A DNA stretch of 10,514 nt from a bacterium BMS3Bbin02 (GTDB lineage: Bacteria > Actinomycetota > Acidimicrobiia > Spongiisociales > UBA5794): NCBI GenBank assembly GCA_002898115.1, contig BDTL01000030.1, positions 1-10,514 of the forward strand, read 5' to 3'. Numbering within the stretch: position 1 is the first letter of the stretch; each line of letters begins with the position of its first letter. Shown here in pieces: positions 1 through 6,866 of the stretch. The translations under genes and the position numbers were made by a program. The notes beneath the pieces were generated by a model that made no database searches, was not told the origin of the DNA, and was given only the letters and a program-made list of their open reading frames with translations.

Positions 1-20
1 ACAACCCGATAGTGACACAA

Positions 21-1136
21 CTAACCGTGTCGTGTGGAAACCTCAAGTGCCTGGAGAATGTCGCGCCACAAATCGTCAACATCTTCAATCCCGACACTGA
101 ATCGCACCAACGTCGGGGGCAAATGCTCCTGGCCGGGCGTCCCGGCGCGGCGCTCCATTGTCGACTCAACACCACCAAGGCTTGTGGCGTGCTGGACAAT
201 ACGAAGGGCGTCACAGAACGCGGTTGCTCGTTCGGCGGAACCCTCGATGTCGAACGACATCATCGCGCCGGGACCCCCGAGAACGCGCTGCGCTACCTCG
301 TACGCGCCGTGACTCGGCAGTCCCGGGTACCGCACCTTCAGAACCTCCGGGTGATCCTCAAGTCGCTCAGCCAGATCCATCGCGTTTGCCTCCGACCGAC
401 GCATCCGAACCGCCAGCGTGCGTATCCCCCTCGTGACAAGGTACGACTCCAACGCGCCCGGTGTAGCACCACCGTGGTGACGTTGGTTGTGAAGGGCTGC
501 AAAGACCGCGTCGTCCCGGGTGACCAGGACTCCGGCAAGCAGGTCCGAATGACCACCGAGAAACTTGGTCGCGGAATGCATCACGATATCTGCACCAACG
601 CCGAGGGGACGTTGGTTGAGTGGTGTTGCAAACGTGTTGTCCACAACAACCAGTGCACCGGGTCTACGTTCCGCCCGGACGATCGCTGGAACGTCGGAGA
701 CTGCGAGCAGCGGATTCGAGGGAGACTCGAGCCACAGAAGGTCTGCTGTGCGCGCGACGTCAACCCACGCCGCCGTGTCATCCCCGGCTATGCGTGTCGC
801 CGACCAGCGACCCTTATCGACGCCTTCATCAACAAGGCTGGCCACTCCGTGATAACAGTCCTCGGGAAGGGCAATGTGCGTCCCGGTGGAAAGAAGGTTG
901 ATCACCGCGGCAGCGGCGGCCATCCCGGAAGAGAACGAAATAGCCCGGCCGCCCTCAAGCCCCCCGACGAGGTCCTCTAGCGCCTCCCAGGTTGGTGTGC
1001 CCTCACCACGGGAGTACCCGCGCTGTGTGCCGGCGCGATAGTTCGATGCGAGGGTGATCGGCACATTCAGCGGGTCACCGGGGGCGGACGTTCGGCCTCC
1101 ACTGACGACCCAGGTCGATGATGATATGTCGTCCAT
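21..1136 (-). CDS. PLP-dependent cystathionine gamma-synthase/gamma-lyase family enzyme
   Basis: This is a 371-residue fold-type I PLP enzyme of the Cys/Met metabolism family (cystathionine gamma-synthase, gamma-lyase, beta-lyase and methionine gamma-lyase), cytosolic and acting in transsulfuration or sulfur amino acid metabolism. Visible landmarks are the YSR phosphate-contact motif near residues 41-43, a glycine-rich SSGMAA segment at 69-74, WLESPSNP at 135-142, the cofactor aspartate in VVVDNTFATP (about 166), the Schiff-base lysine in HSATKFLGGHSD (Lys191), SLGGVES at 319-325, and a probable carboxylate-binding arginine in TLVRFSVG (345). The length is slightly below the usual 380-400. 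The frame stays open upstream to 1373, but that extension is Cys/His-rich, unlike the family, and would run into the divergent gene. ATG at 1136 gives a family-like N-terminus and sits 6 nt after a TANNNT box. There is no Shine-Dalgarno sequence. The usual YSRxxNPT reads YSRGEGTPT, and ERR follows the GGVES motif, so synthase and lyase cannot be separated from sequence alone. Confidence 0.9.
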   Translation of the reverse strand: MDDISSSTWVVSGGRTSAPGDPLNVPITLASNYRAGTQRGYSRGEGTPTWEALEDLVGGLEGGRAISFSSGMAAAAAVINLLSTGTHIALPEDCYHGVASLVDEGVDKGRWSATRIAGDDTAAWVDVARTADLLWLESPSNPLLAVSDVPAIVRAERRPGALVVVDNTFATPLNQRPLGVGADIVMHSATKFLGGHSDLLAGVLVTRDDAVFAALHNQRHHGGATPGALESYLVTRGIRTLAVRMRRSEANAMDLAERLEDHPEVLKVRYPGLPSHGAYEVAQRVLGGPGAMMSFDIEGSAERATAFCDALRIVQHATSLGGVESTMERRAGTPGQEHLPPTLVRFSVGIEDVDDLWRDILQALEVSTRHG

Positions 1137-1142
1137 GATGTG

Positions 1143-1148
1143 AGCGTA
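1143..1148 (-). promoter_or_regulatory. -10 box of the PLP enzyme gene, leaderless type
   Basis: Read on the minus strand this is TACGCT, followed by exactly 6 nt and then the ATG at 1136. That spacing would put the transcription start at or next to the A of the start codon, so the mRNA would have no leader. No convincing -35 box or ribosome binding site is seen. The inference rests on the same geometry at the divergent gene (1257) and at 8067. Confidence 0.45.
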
Positions 1149-1256
1149 GTTGCGACCAGCCAGGGACACATCCATCTTGCCGGCAACCACGCAACGGCTG
1201 TGAGGCCATCCGGCGTGACACCGCCGACCCGGCATGCTCGCCGGCGTGTGTGCAGC

Positions 1257-1262
1257 TACATT
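1257..1262 (+). promoter_or_regulatory. -10 box of the PPOX-type gene, leaderless type
   Basis: TACATT is followed by 6 nt and then the ATG at 1269, mirroring the divergent start at 1136. No Shine-Dalgarno sequence precedes the ATG, and there is no good -35 match 16-18 nt upstream. A leaderless transcript beginning at the start codon is the simplest reading. Confidence 0.5.
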
Positions 1263-1268
1263 GGTCCC

Positions 1269-1745
1269 ATGGCACGCAAAGACATCACCATGACAGACGA
1301 CGAAATGGCAACGTTCCTTGAAGAGGCACATGTGTTGCAGGTTTCGTCGATTGACGCAGACGGCTATCCCCACATCGCACCCATGTGGTACGTGATGGAC
1401 GAAGGGAAGATCGTCTTCCGCTCCTTTACGAAATCGCAGAAGATCGTCAATCTCACACGCAACAACAAGATCGGTGTCCTTATTGAGGCTGGCCGGAGTT
1501 ACCGCGAACTGCGCGGTCTCATGATGCGTGGGACAGCTCGATTCGTTACCGACCCTGAGTACATTCTGAAGGTCTATGGAGGACTAACGGCGAGATACGG
1601 AATGCTCGGTGACGCCCCCCAACAACTCACCGCGGAGGAGCTTGATGCCGCATTTGGCCGGTTTGCATCAAAAAATACGGCAGTAGTCGTCGAACCCGAA
1701 AAGATTGCCAGCTGGGATCACCGCAAACTGGGTGGCGTCTACTAA
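1269..1745 (+). CDS. pyridoxamine 5'-phosphate oxidase-like split-barrel protein (FMN or F420 binding)
   Basis: This 158-residue protein has the pattern of the PPOX/FDOR split beta-barrel superfamily, small cytosolic oxidoreductases that bind FMN or, in many actinobacteria, the deazaflavin F420. Visible features are an N-terminal helix (residues 9-20), the strand pair VLQVSSIDADGYPHIAPMWY (22-41), a probable cofactor-phosphate segment FTKSQKIVNLTRNNKIGVLIE (53-73) with the K..NL..N pattern, LRGLMMRGTARFV (81-93), and the C-terminal SWDHRKLGG (148-156) that recurs in actinobacterial members. The length is typical of the F420-type group. An upstream ATG at 1140 lies in frame, but the added 43 residues are Arg/His-rich, match nothing in the family and overlap the divergent promoter, so 1269 is preferred. 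The gene stands alone, divergent from the PLP enzyme and convergent with argH. Substrate unknown; the choice of F420 over FMN is inference. Confidence 0.85.
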   Translation: MARKDITMTDDEMATFLEEAHVLQVSSIDADGYPHIAPMWYVMDEGKIVFRSFTKSQKIVNLTRNNKIGVLIEAGRSYRELRGLMMRGTARFVTDPEYILKVYGGLTARYGMLGDAPQQLTAEELDAAFGRFASKNTAVVVEPEKIASWDHRKLGGVY

Positions 1746-1752
1746 ACCACCC

Positions 1753-1770
1753 GGGACCACCGCCGGTCCC
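1753..1770. terminator. hairpin between convergent genes, possible bidirectional terminator
   Basis: GGGACC (1753-1758) and GGTCCC (1765-1770) form a perfect 6-bp stem with a 6-nt loop, filling most of the 25-nt gap between the stop of the PPOX-type gene (1745) and the stop of argH (1771-1773). No T-tract follows on either strand, so it is not a classical intrinsic terminator; its position still suggests a role in ending or stabilising both transcripts. Confidence 0.4.
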
Positions 1771-3123
1771 TCAACCGAGGTAGGTCTTCAGGTCCTCAAG
1801 CTGTCTGTTCACCGATGCCATCGAGCCGCCACCCGGGGTGATGCGACGCTCCATTGATGTCCTCGGGTTCGACCACTGGACGTCATCAATCGTGAACAAA
1901 CGATGTGCGGCCACGAGATCTGCACCGGTGAGTTGGTCCATGGTTCTCCCGTCAGCAACAAGATCGGAGACAAGAACGCCAATAACTTCGTGGGCGATCC
2001 GAAACGGGACACCGCGCTCGACGAGCACCTCGGCGAGGTCAAGTGCGGTCACCCAGCGTGTCGGCTCTCTCGGATGGAACTCGGCCCCCTCAATCATGGC
2101 GGCCAGTGCTACCAGCGATCCTCCGGTTGCGTCATCGGCCTGGAACACCAGATTCTTGTCCTCCTGGAGGTCACGGTTGTAGGTCATCGGGAGTCCCTTC
2201 TGGAGGATCAGAAGGCCGCTGGCGGCACCGAGGACTATCGCGCTCTTGCCGCGAACCAGCTCGGCCATGTCTGGATTCTTCTTGTGGGGCATCGCGGACG
2301 ATCCCGTGGTGTGACGGTCGGGATACGACACCCAGTCAAATTCAGTAGTTGCCCACAAGATCAACTCCTCAGACAACCGGGAGAGCGTCACCATTGTTTG
2401 CGCGCAACAGAACGCGTATTCGGACACAAAATCGCGTGAAGCCACCGCGTCGAGAGAGTTGTCGAACGTGTTCGCGAACCCCATCAGCGCGGCAGTCTGA
2501 TCGGGGTCCAAGGGAAGTGACGAACCGCCGGACGCCGAGGCTCCGAGGGGGGACACGTCAACTCGTTCGCACATGTCGGTGAATCGGTCGGCGTCGCGTT
2601 TCAGCATCCAGGCGTAGGCCAAGAGATGGTGGGCAAACGGAATGGCCTGTGCTTGCTGAAGATGTGTGTAGGAAGGACTCACCGCATCCCCGACGTTTTC
2701 CGCCTGATCGACAAGTGACCGGATCAACGATTTGATCTGGTCGACTCGAACGTGAGCCGATCGGCGCAAGTACAGGCGGATATCCAGACAGATCTGGTCG
2801 TTGCGTGAACGACCCGTATGCAGCTTTGCTGCAACGATCCCGACAAGTTCAGTGAGACGACGCTCCACGGCGGAGTGAACATCCTCGTCGCCGTCCTTGA
2901 ACTCGAACGAGTCCGCCCACGCCTCGTCCAGAATCGCGCTGAGGCCATCGCCGATCGTGGCCGCCTCGGTCTCGGACACAATACCGGTCGTCCCCAACAT
3001 GTGGACGTGTGCGATAGAACCGGTGATGTCATCGACAAGTAGTCGCCGATCAGACGTGTCTACGGTAAAACCCCAGAGCACATCATCCGGCACCTCTTCA
3101 AATCTCCCTGACCAAAGGGTCAT
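1771..3123 (-). CDS. argH: argininosuccinate lyase
   Basis: ArgH cleaves argininosuccinate to arginine and fumarate, the last step of arginine synthesis, in the cytosol as a homotetramer of the aspartase/fumarase superfamily. The 450-residue length is normal. Conserved blocks are LWSGRF at 3-8, the HTGRSRNDQ loop at 102-110, THLQQAQ at 153-159 with the catalytic histidine (154), SPLGASASGGSS at 191-202, and the superfamily signature GSSAMPHKKNPD at 274-285, whose second serine (276) is the expected catalytic residue. YNRDLQEDK follows near 316-324. The ATG overlaps the argG stop in an ATGA, so translation is probably coupled. It is the last gene of the operon; a small hairpin lies directly after its stop. 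Confidence 0.97.
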   Translation of the reverse strand: MTLWSGRFEEVPDDVLWGFTVDTSDRRLLVDDITGSIAHVHMLGTTGIVSETEAATIGDGLSAILDEAWADSFEFKDGDEDVHSAVERRLTELVGIVAAKLHTGRSRNDQICLDIRLYLRRSAHVRVDQIKSLIRSLVDQAENVGDAVSPSYTHLQQAQAIPFAHHLLAYAWMLKRDADRFTDMCERVDVSPLGASASGGSSLPLDPDQTAALMGFANTFDNSLDAVASRDFVSEYAFCCAQTMVTLSRLSEELILWATTEFDWVSYPDRHTTGSSAMPHKKNPDMAELVRGKSAIVLGAASGLLILQKGLPMTYNRDLQEDKNLVFQADDATGGSLVALAAMIEGAEFHPREPTRWVTALDLAEVLVERGVPFRIAHEVIGVLVSDLVADGRTMDQLTGADLVAAHRLFTIDDVQWSNPRTSMERRITPGGGSMASVNRQLEDLKTYLG

Positions 3124-4340
3124 TCACCCTCCCCGAGGCGTTTTTCTGCGAACGTCCGCAACCGCAACGATTGTAGACGGATGAAGCCTTCCGCATCGGC
3201 CTGGTTGTATACGTCATCGGCCTCGAACGTCGCGGTTGCCTCGTCGTAGAGCGCATCACTGGCGGACCGACGGCCCTCCACAGTCGCCTGGCCCTTGTAG
3301 AGCTTGATGCGCGCCTCTCCCGTGACGCGAGTTTGCACGTTGTCCATGAACGCCTGCAGCGCCTCACGCTCGGGCGAAAACCAGAAGCCGTTGTAGACCA
3401 TTTCGGAGTAGCGGCTCACGAGATCATCGCGCAGATGGAGAACCTCTCGATCAAGAGTCAGCGACTCCACGGCCCGATGCGCGTGATACATGATCGTGCC
3501 ACCGGGAGTCTCATACACCCCGCGACTCTTGATACCGACAAACCGGTTTTCCACAATGTCGACACGACCGACACCGTGGCGACCTCCCATCTCGTTAAGG
3601 GTGGTGAGCAACGCGACCGGATCAAGGTCAATGCCGTTCACACTCACCGGATCGCCATTGCGAAATCCGACAGTGACCAGCTCACCCTCGTCAGGGGCGT
3701 CCTCGGGATTGACGGTCATCCGGAACATGTCCGTCGGTGGTGTGGTCCACGGATCCTCGAGGACACCGCCCTCAAAGGACGTGTGGAGCAGGTTGGCATC
3801 TATGGAGTACGGCTTCTCAGCGGTCACCGGGGTCGGGATGCCGCGCTCTTTGGCGTACGCGACACAGTCCGCCCGACCACGGAGGTCCCATTCGCGCCAC
3901 GGCGCAATCACCTTGATGTCGGGTTTGAGCGCGTAAGCCGCTAGTTCAAATCGGACCTGGTCGTTACCTTTGCCGGTCGCGCCATGAGCGATCGCGTCCG
4001 CATCGAGCTCGTTCGCAACATTGACGAGACCTTTCCCAATGATCGGTCGCGCCAGTGATGTCCCCAGCAAGTAGTAACCCTCGTACATTGCGTTGGCGCG
4101 GAACGCCGGAAACACATAGTCCTTCACAAAGGGAGCGGTCAGGTCTTCCGCAATGGCGTCAAGCGCACCCGTCGCCATTGCCTTCTCCTTCGCCTCTTCC
4201 ACCTCTTCACCCTGACCAACATCGGCGGTGTAACAGATGACCTCGGCGTTGTACTCCTCCTTGATCCACTGGAGAATCACCGACGTGTCGAGTCCGCCGC
4301 TGTAGGCGAGTACAACCTTCTTGATGTCGCGTTTGCTCAT
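3120..4340 (-). CDS. argG: argininosuccinate synthase
   Basis: ArgG condenses citrulline and aspartate with ATP to argininosuccinate, releasing AMP and pyrophosphate; it is a cytosolic tetramer of the N-type ATP pyrophosphatase family. The ATP-binding PP-loop AYSGGLDTS lies at residues 12-20. EGYYLLGTSLARP (87-99) and HGATGKGNDQVRFE (119-132) are the citrulline/aspartate binding blocks, and APWREWDLRGR follows at about 146-156. The 406-residue length is that of the usual bacterial enzyme. The start overlaps the argR stop by 4 nt, and the stop overlaps the argH start by 4 nt. All expected motifs are intact. Confidence 0.98.
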   Translation of the reverse strand: MSKRDIKKVVLAYSGGLDTSVILQWIKEEYNAEVICYTADVGQGEEVEEAKEKAMATGALDAIAEDLTAPFVKDYVFPAFRANAMYEGYYLLGTSLARPIIGKGLVNVANELDADAIAHGATGKGNDQVRFELAAYALKPDIKVIAPWREWDLRGRADCVAYAKERGIPTPVTAEKPYSIDANLLHTSFEGGVLEDPWTTPPTDMFRMTVNPEDAPDEGELVTVGFRNGDPVSVNGIDLDPVALLTTLNEMGGRHGVGRVDIVENRFVGIKSRGVYETPGGTIMYHAHRAVESLTLDREVLHLRDDLVSRYSEMVYNGFWFSPEREALQAFMDNVQTRVTGEARIKLYKGQATVEGRRSASDALYDEATATFEADDVYNQADAEGFIRLQSLRLRTFAEKRLGEGE

Positions 4341-4801
4341 CGTGTCGTTCCGATCTGTTCAAGTTCTCGCGCAACGGCCTTGGCCCCGCGCTCTTCAGCA
4401 CAAATAACCATTACGGTGTCATCCCCGGCGACCGTTCCGAGCACCCCGTCGAGACCAGCGTGATCAATCGCACCACCGACCAGGTTCGCGGCACCCGGTG
4501 GAGTGCGCAGGACCACGAGGTTGACCGATGCGGCGATCGAAACAACGAAGTCTCGCATCGCACGGGTCAATGCCCGATCCGCGACATCCTTCGTGGGTTG
4601 CTCCGCCAGTTGATAGAGATAGACGCCGTCCTTGCGTCGAACCTTGGATGCCCCGATAACATCGAGATCGCGAGACACCGTTGCCTGGGTGACAACATGC
4701 CCCTCAGCCTTAAGAAGCTCGACCAACGCGCCCTGATTGTCGATCGCCCGGGACCGAATCAGACGACGAATCGCCCGTCTCCGTGCGACGGTGCCGGTCA
4801 T
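4337..4801 (-). CDS. argR: arginine repressor ArgR
   Basis: ArgR is the arginine-responsive hexameric repressor that binds ARG boxes upstream of arginine genes. The 154 residues divide into an N-terminal winged helix-turn-helix (about 4-70), with recognition segment TQATVSRDL at 38-46, and a C-terminal oligomerisation and arginine-binding domain (about 78-150), with TPPGAANLVGGAID at 100-113 and GTVAGDDTVMVI at 122-133. The DD pair in the latter is the usual contact for the arginine ligand. It lies inside the operon between argB and argG, with ATGA overlaps on both sides, so it should be co-transcribed with its targets and limit its own synthesis. In many actinobacteria argD and often argF come just before argR; here argB does. 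Confidence 0.96.
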   Translation of the reverse strand: MTGTVARRRAIRRLIRSRAIDNQGALVELLKAEGHVVTQATVSRDLDVIGASKVRRKDGVYLYQLAEQPTKDVADRALTRAMRDFVVSIAASVNLVVLRTPPGAANLVGGAIDHAGLDGVLGTVAGDDTVMVICAEERGAKAVARELEQIGTTR

Positions 4802-5703
4802 GTCGTGTCTTCCTGAGTCACCATCGTCCCAATACCCTCGGGCGTGAAGACCTCAAGAAGCACCGCATGCTGAACGCGGCCGTCCAGGATGTGCGCCATC
4901 TCGACTCCACCCCTCAACGCATCCACACACGACTGGAGTTTCGGCAGCATGCCCGCCGTAACCGAAGTCGATTCCAACATGGTCTCGAGAGAGTCAACCG
5001 TAATCCGCGAAATCAGAGAGTCCTCGCGCCCGAGATCCTCATAGAGGCCTTCAACATCCGTGAGGTACACCAGTTTTGTGGCTCCCAGGGCAGTCGCGAG
5101 CGCTGCTGCTGCGGTGTCGGCGTTCACGTTCATTACATCCCCCGATGTCCCCCGAGCGAGCGGCGCCACAATGGGCACATAGCCCTGAGATTGGAGACCC
5201 TCTATCAGGGAGGTGTTCACTTCCTTGACCCTCCCGACATGACCAAGCGAGGGATCAATCTGCTCGGCGATGAAGAGGTTGGCGTCGAGACCATTCACGC
5301 CGGTTGCCACCGCACCGTGGGTATTCATAAGGCGGACAATGTCCGGGTTGACCTCGCCGATCAGTGTCGCCTGAACTACCGAAATCGTCTCATCATCGGT
5401 GACCCGAAGCCCGTTCATCCATTTCGACTCGATCCCCCGTTGCTCCAACGCCCTCGAGATGTGCGGTCCCCCACCGTGCACGATGACCGGGTCGATACCA
5501 ACGTAGTGCAGCATTGCAATGTCATCGGCGAATGATTCTCTCAGCGAGGGGTCGGTCATGGCCGACCCGCCGTACTTGATCACCACTGTCGTGCCGCGGT
5601 AGCGCTTGATGAACGGCAACGCTTCACTAAAGATGCGGGCCTTCCCCATACCGGTCGCGATCCGGGACCTCACTTGTGTCGGTGTTGTGTGACCTGTTGT
5701 CAT
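4798..5703 (-). CDS. argB: N-acetylglutamate kinase
   Basis: ArgB phosphorylates N-acetyl-L-glutamate with ATP, the second step of arginine synthesis (amino acid kinase family, cytosolic). The sequence shows VIKYGGSAM at 41-49 with the phosphate-contact Lys43, the VHGGGPH nucleotide/substrate loop at 75-81, GLRVTDDET at 98-106, and the NADTAAAALATALGA block in the second half. An N-terminal helix of about 30 residues (KARIFSEALPFIKRYRG) precedes the kinase core, and the C-terminus carries HILDGRVQHAVLLEVFTPEG. Both are known marks of the arginine-sensitive, hexameric form, so feedback inhibition by arginine is expected. The start forms a TAATG with the argJ stop. At 301 residues the length is normal. 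Confidence 0.97.
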   Translation of the reverse strand: MTTGHTTPTQVRSRIATGMGKARIFSEALPFIKRYRGTTVVIKYGGSAMTDPSLRESFADDIAMLHYVGIDPVIVHGGGPHISRALEQRGIESKWMNGLRVTDDETISVVQATLIGEVNPDIVRLMNTHGAVATGVNGLDANLFIAEQIDPSLGHVGRVKEVNTSLIEGLQSQGYVPIVAPLARGTSGDVMNVNADTAAAALATALGATKLVYLTDVEGLYEDLGREDSLISRITVDSLETMLESTSVTAGMLPKLQSCVDALRGGVEMAHILDGRVQHAVLLEVFTPEGIGTMVTQEDTT

Positions 5704-6866
5704 TAGGAACGTTCTCCGTTGAATTCGACATAAGCCGGTGTGAGATCGGTTGTGACTATGGTGGCTGATCCGGCGCCGGCACCCACCGTGACTGCGATGT
5801 CGATGTCGCCCTCTTCCATTCGGGCGAGTAGCGAGGGTTGGTCAAAGTCGACGCTCACACCGTCAGCAGCAACGGCCACGCCGTTGTACGACACCGAGAA
5901 CATGCCCGGGTCAATTGGCACGGATGACGCTCCGGCAGCACCGAGCAAACGGCCCCAATTCGGATCGCCTCCGAAGAACGAAGCCCGCACCAGATCCGAA
6001 TCACATATGTCTCTCCCGAGTGCGCGCGCTTGGTGTTGTGTTGTTGTTCCCGTGACATGCAGTGTTACAACCCGCGACGCACCCTCCGCGTCGCGCGCCA
6101 TCTGATTTGCCAGATCGCGGCACACCGCCGATAGATCGTCGACGAATTCGTCGACATCCGGTGTAACCATCGAGGCTCCAGAGGCCATAACGATCACGGT
6201 GTCGTTCGTCGACGCACATCCATCGAGTGTCAGTGCGTTGAACGAAACGCTCACCGCTTTCCGAAGGGCGTGGTCAAGAGCCGCGGCCGAAAGGTCGGCG
6301 TCGGTCGTGATGACCGCGAGCATCGTTGCCATATCCGGGCGAATCATGCCGGCACCCTTCACCATGCCGCCCACCGTGTACCCGCCGCGAGTAACCGCTG
6401 CCTGTTTAGCCACGGTGTCCGTTGTCATGATGGCTTGCGCGGCGCGGGTACCCGACTCCAGATCGGATCGCGCGGCGGCAATCGTCTGTGGCAAGGCGGA
6501 AAGAATCCGGTCCACCGGCAGCCTCGAGCCGATCGTACCTGTCGAACACACCAACACTTGATCGGCATCACATGCAAGCAGGTCTGCGGCAGCTTCGACC
6601 GTGGCGCGTGCGGCACCATCACCTATCGCACCCGTCGCAGCATTGGCGCACCCTGAGTTCAAGACAACAGCCCGTGAGCCTGTTTGCACACCGACGTTGT
6701 GGGCACTGAGACGGACGGGTGCGGCCGGCGCCTGCGACGTCGCAAAAACAGCGGCGGTCGGCACTGTGTGGTCGGCTACCACCACCGCGAGGTCAAGTAC
6801 ACCGTCACCCTTGATGCCTGCCGCGACTCCGGTCGCTGAGAACCCCCTGGCAGCGACAACACTCAT
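5703..6866 (-). CDS. argJ: ornithine acetyltransferase / N-acetylglutamate synthase (ArgJ)
   Basis: ArgJ moves the acetyl group from N-acetylornithine to glutamate, recycling it for the first step; some members also make N-acetylglutamate from acetyl-CoA. The 387-residue precursor should cut itself into alpha and beta chains between Ala180 and Thr181 within KGAGMIRPDMATMLAV (170-185), leaving Thr181 as the N-terminal nucleophile. Other family marks are LNSGCANAATG (69-79), the oxyanion-type CSTGTIG (107-113), LDGCASTNDT in the beta chain and GGDPNWGRLLGAAG near the C-terminus. The protein ends in YVEFNGERS, close to the family's usual tail. The start overlaps the argC stop (ATGA). No argA is present in the window. 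Whether it is mono- or bifunctional cannot be read from sequence. Confidence 0.96.
   Translation of the reverse strand: MSVVAARGFSATGVAAGIKGDGVLDLAVVVADHTVPTAAVFATSQAPAAPVRLSAHNVGVQTGSRAVVLNSGCANAATGAIGDGAARATVEAAADLLACDADQVLVCSTGTIGSRLPVDRILSALPQTIAAARSDLESGTRAAQAIMTTDTVAKQAAVTRGGYTVGGMVKGAGMIRPDMATMLAVITTDADLSAAALDHALRKAVSVSFNALTLDGCASTNDTVIVMASGASMVTPDVDEFVDDLSAVCRDLANQMARDAEGASRVVTLHVTGTTTQHQARALGRDICDSDLVRASFFGGDPNWGRLLGAAGASSVPIDPGMFSVSYNGVAVAADGVSVDFDQPSLLARMEEGDIDIAVTVGAGAGSATIVTTDLTPAYVEFNGERS

Noticed and set aside
12..980. Open plus-strand frame of 322 codons
   Set aside because: It runs antisense to the PLP enzyme gene, has an Arg-rich low-complexity look and no recognisable motif. 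Long antisense frames are common opposite GC-rich genes.
1140..1268. Upstream start of the PPOX-type protein at 1140
   Set aside because: The added 43 residues show no family similarity and cross the divergent promoters; ATG 1269 follows a well-placed -10 box.
1137..1373. 79-residue N-terminal extension of the PLP enzyme
   Set aside because: The residues are unlike the family, and the extension overlaps the start of the divergent PPOX-type gene; ATG 1136 gives the normal N-terminus.
3333..3944. 203-codon plus-strand frame
   Set aside because: It is antisense to argG, which is intact across the whole span.
4783..5535. 250-codon plus-strand frame rich in His and Arg
   Set aside because: It is antisense to argB, whose motifs are complete, and has no coherent domain pattern.
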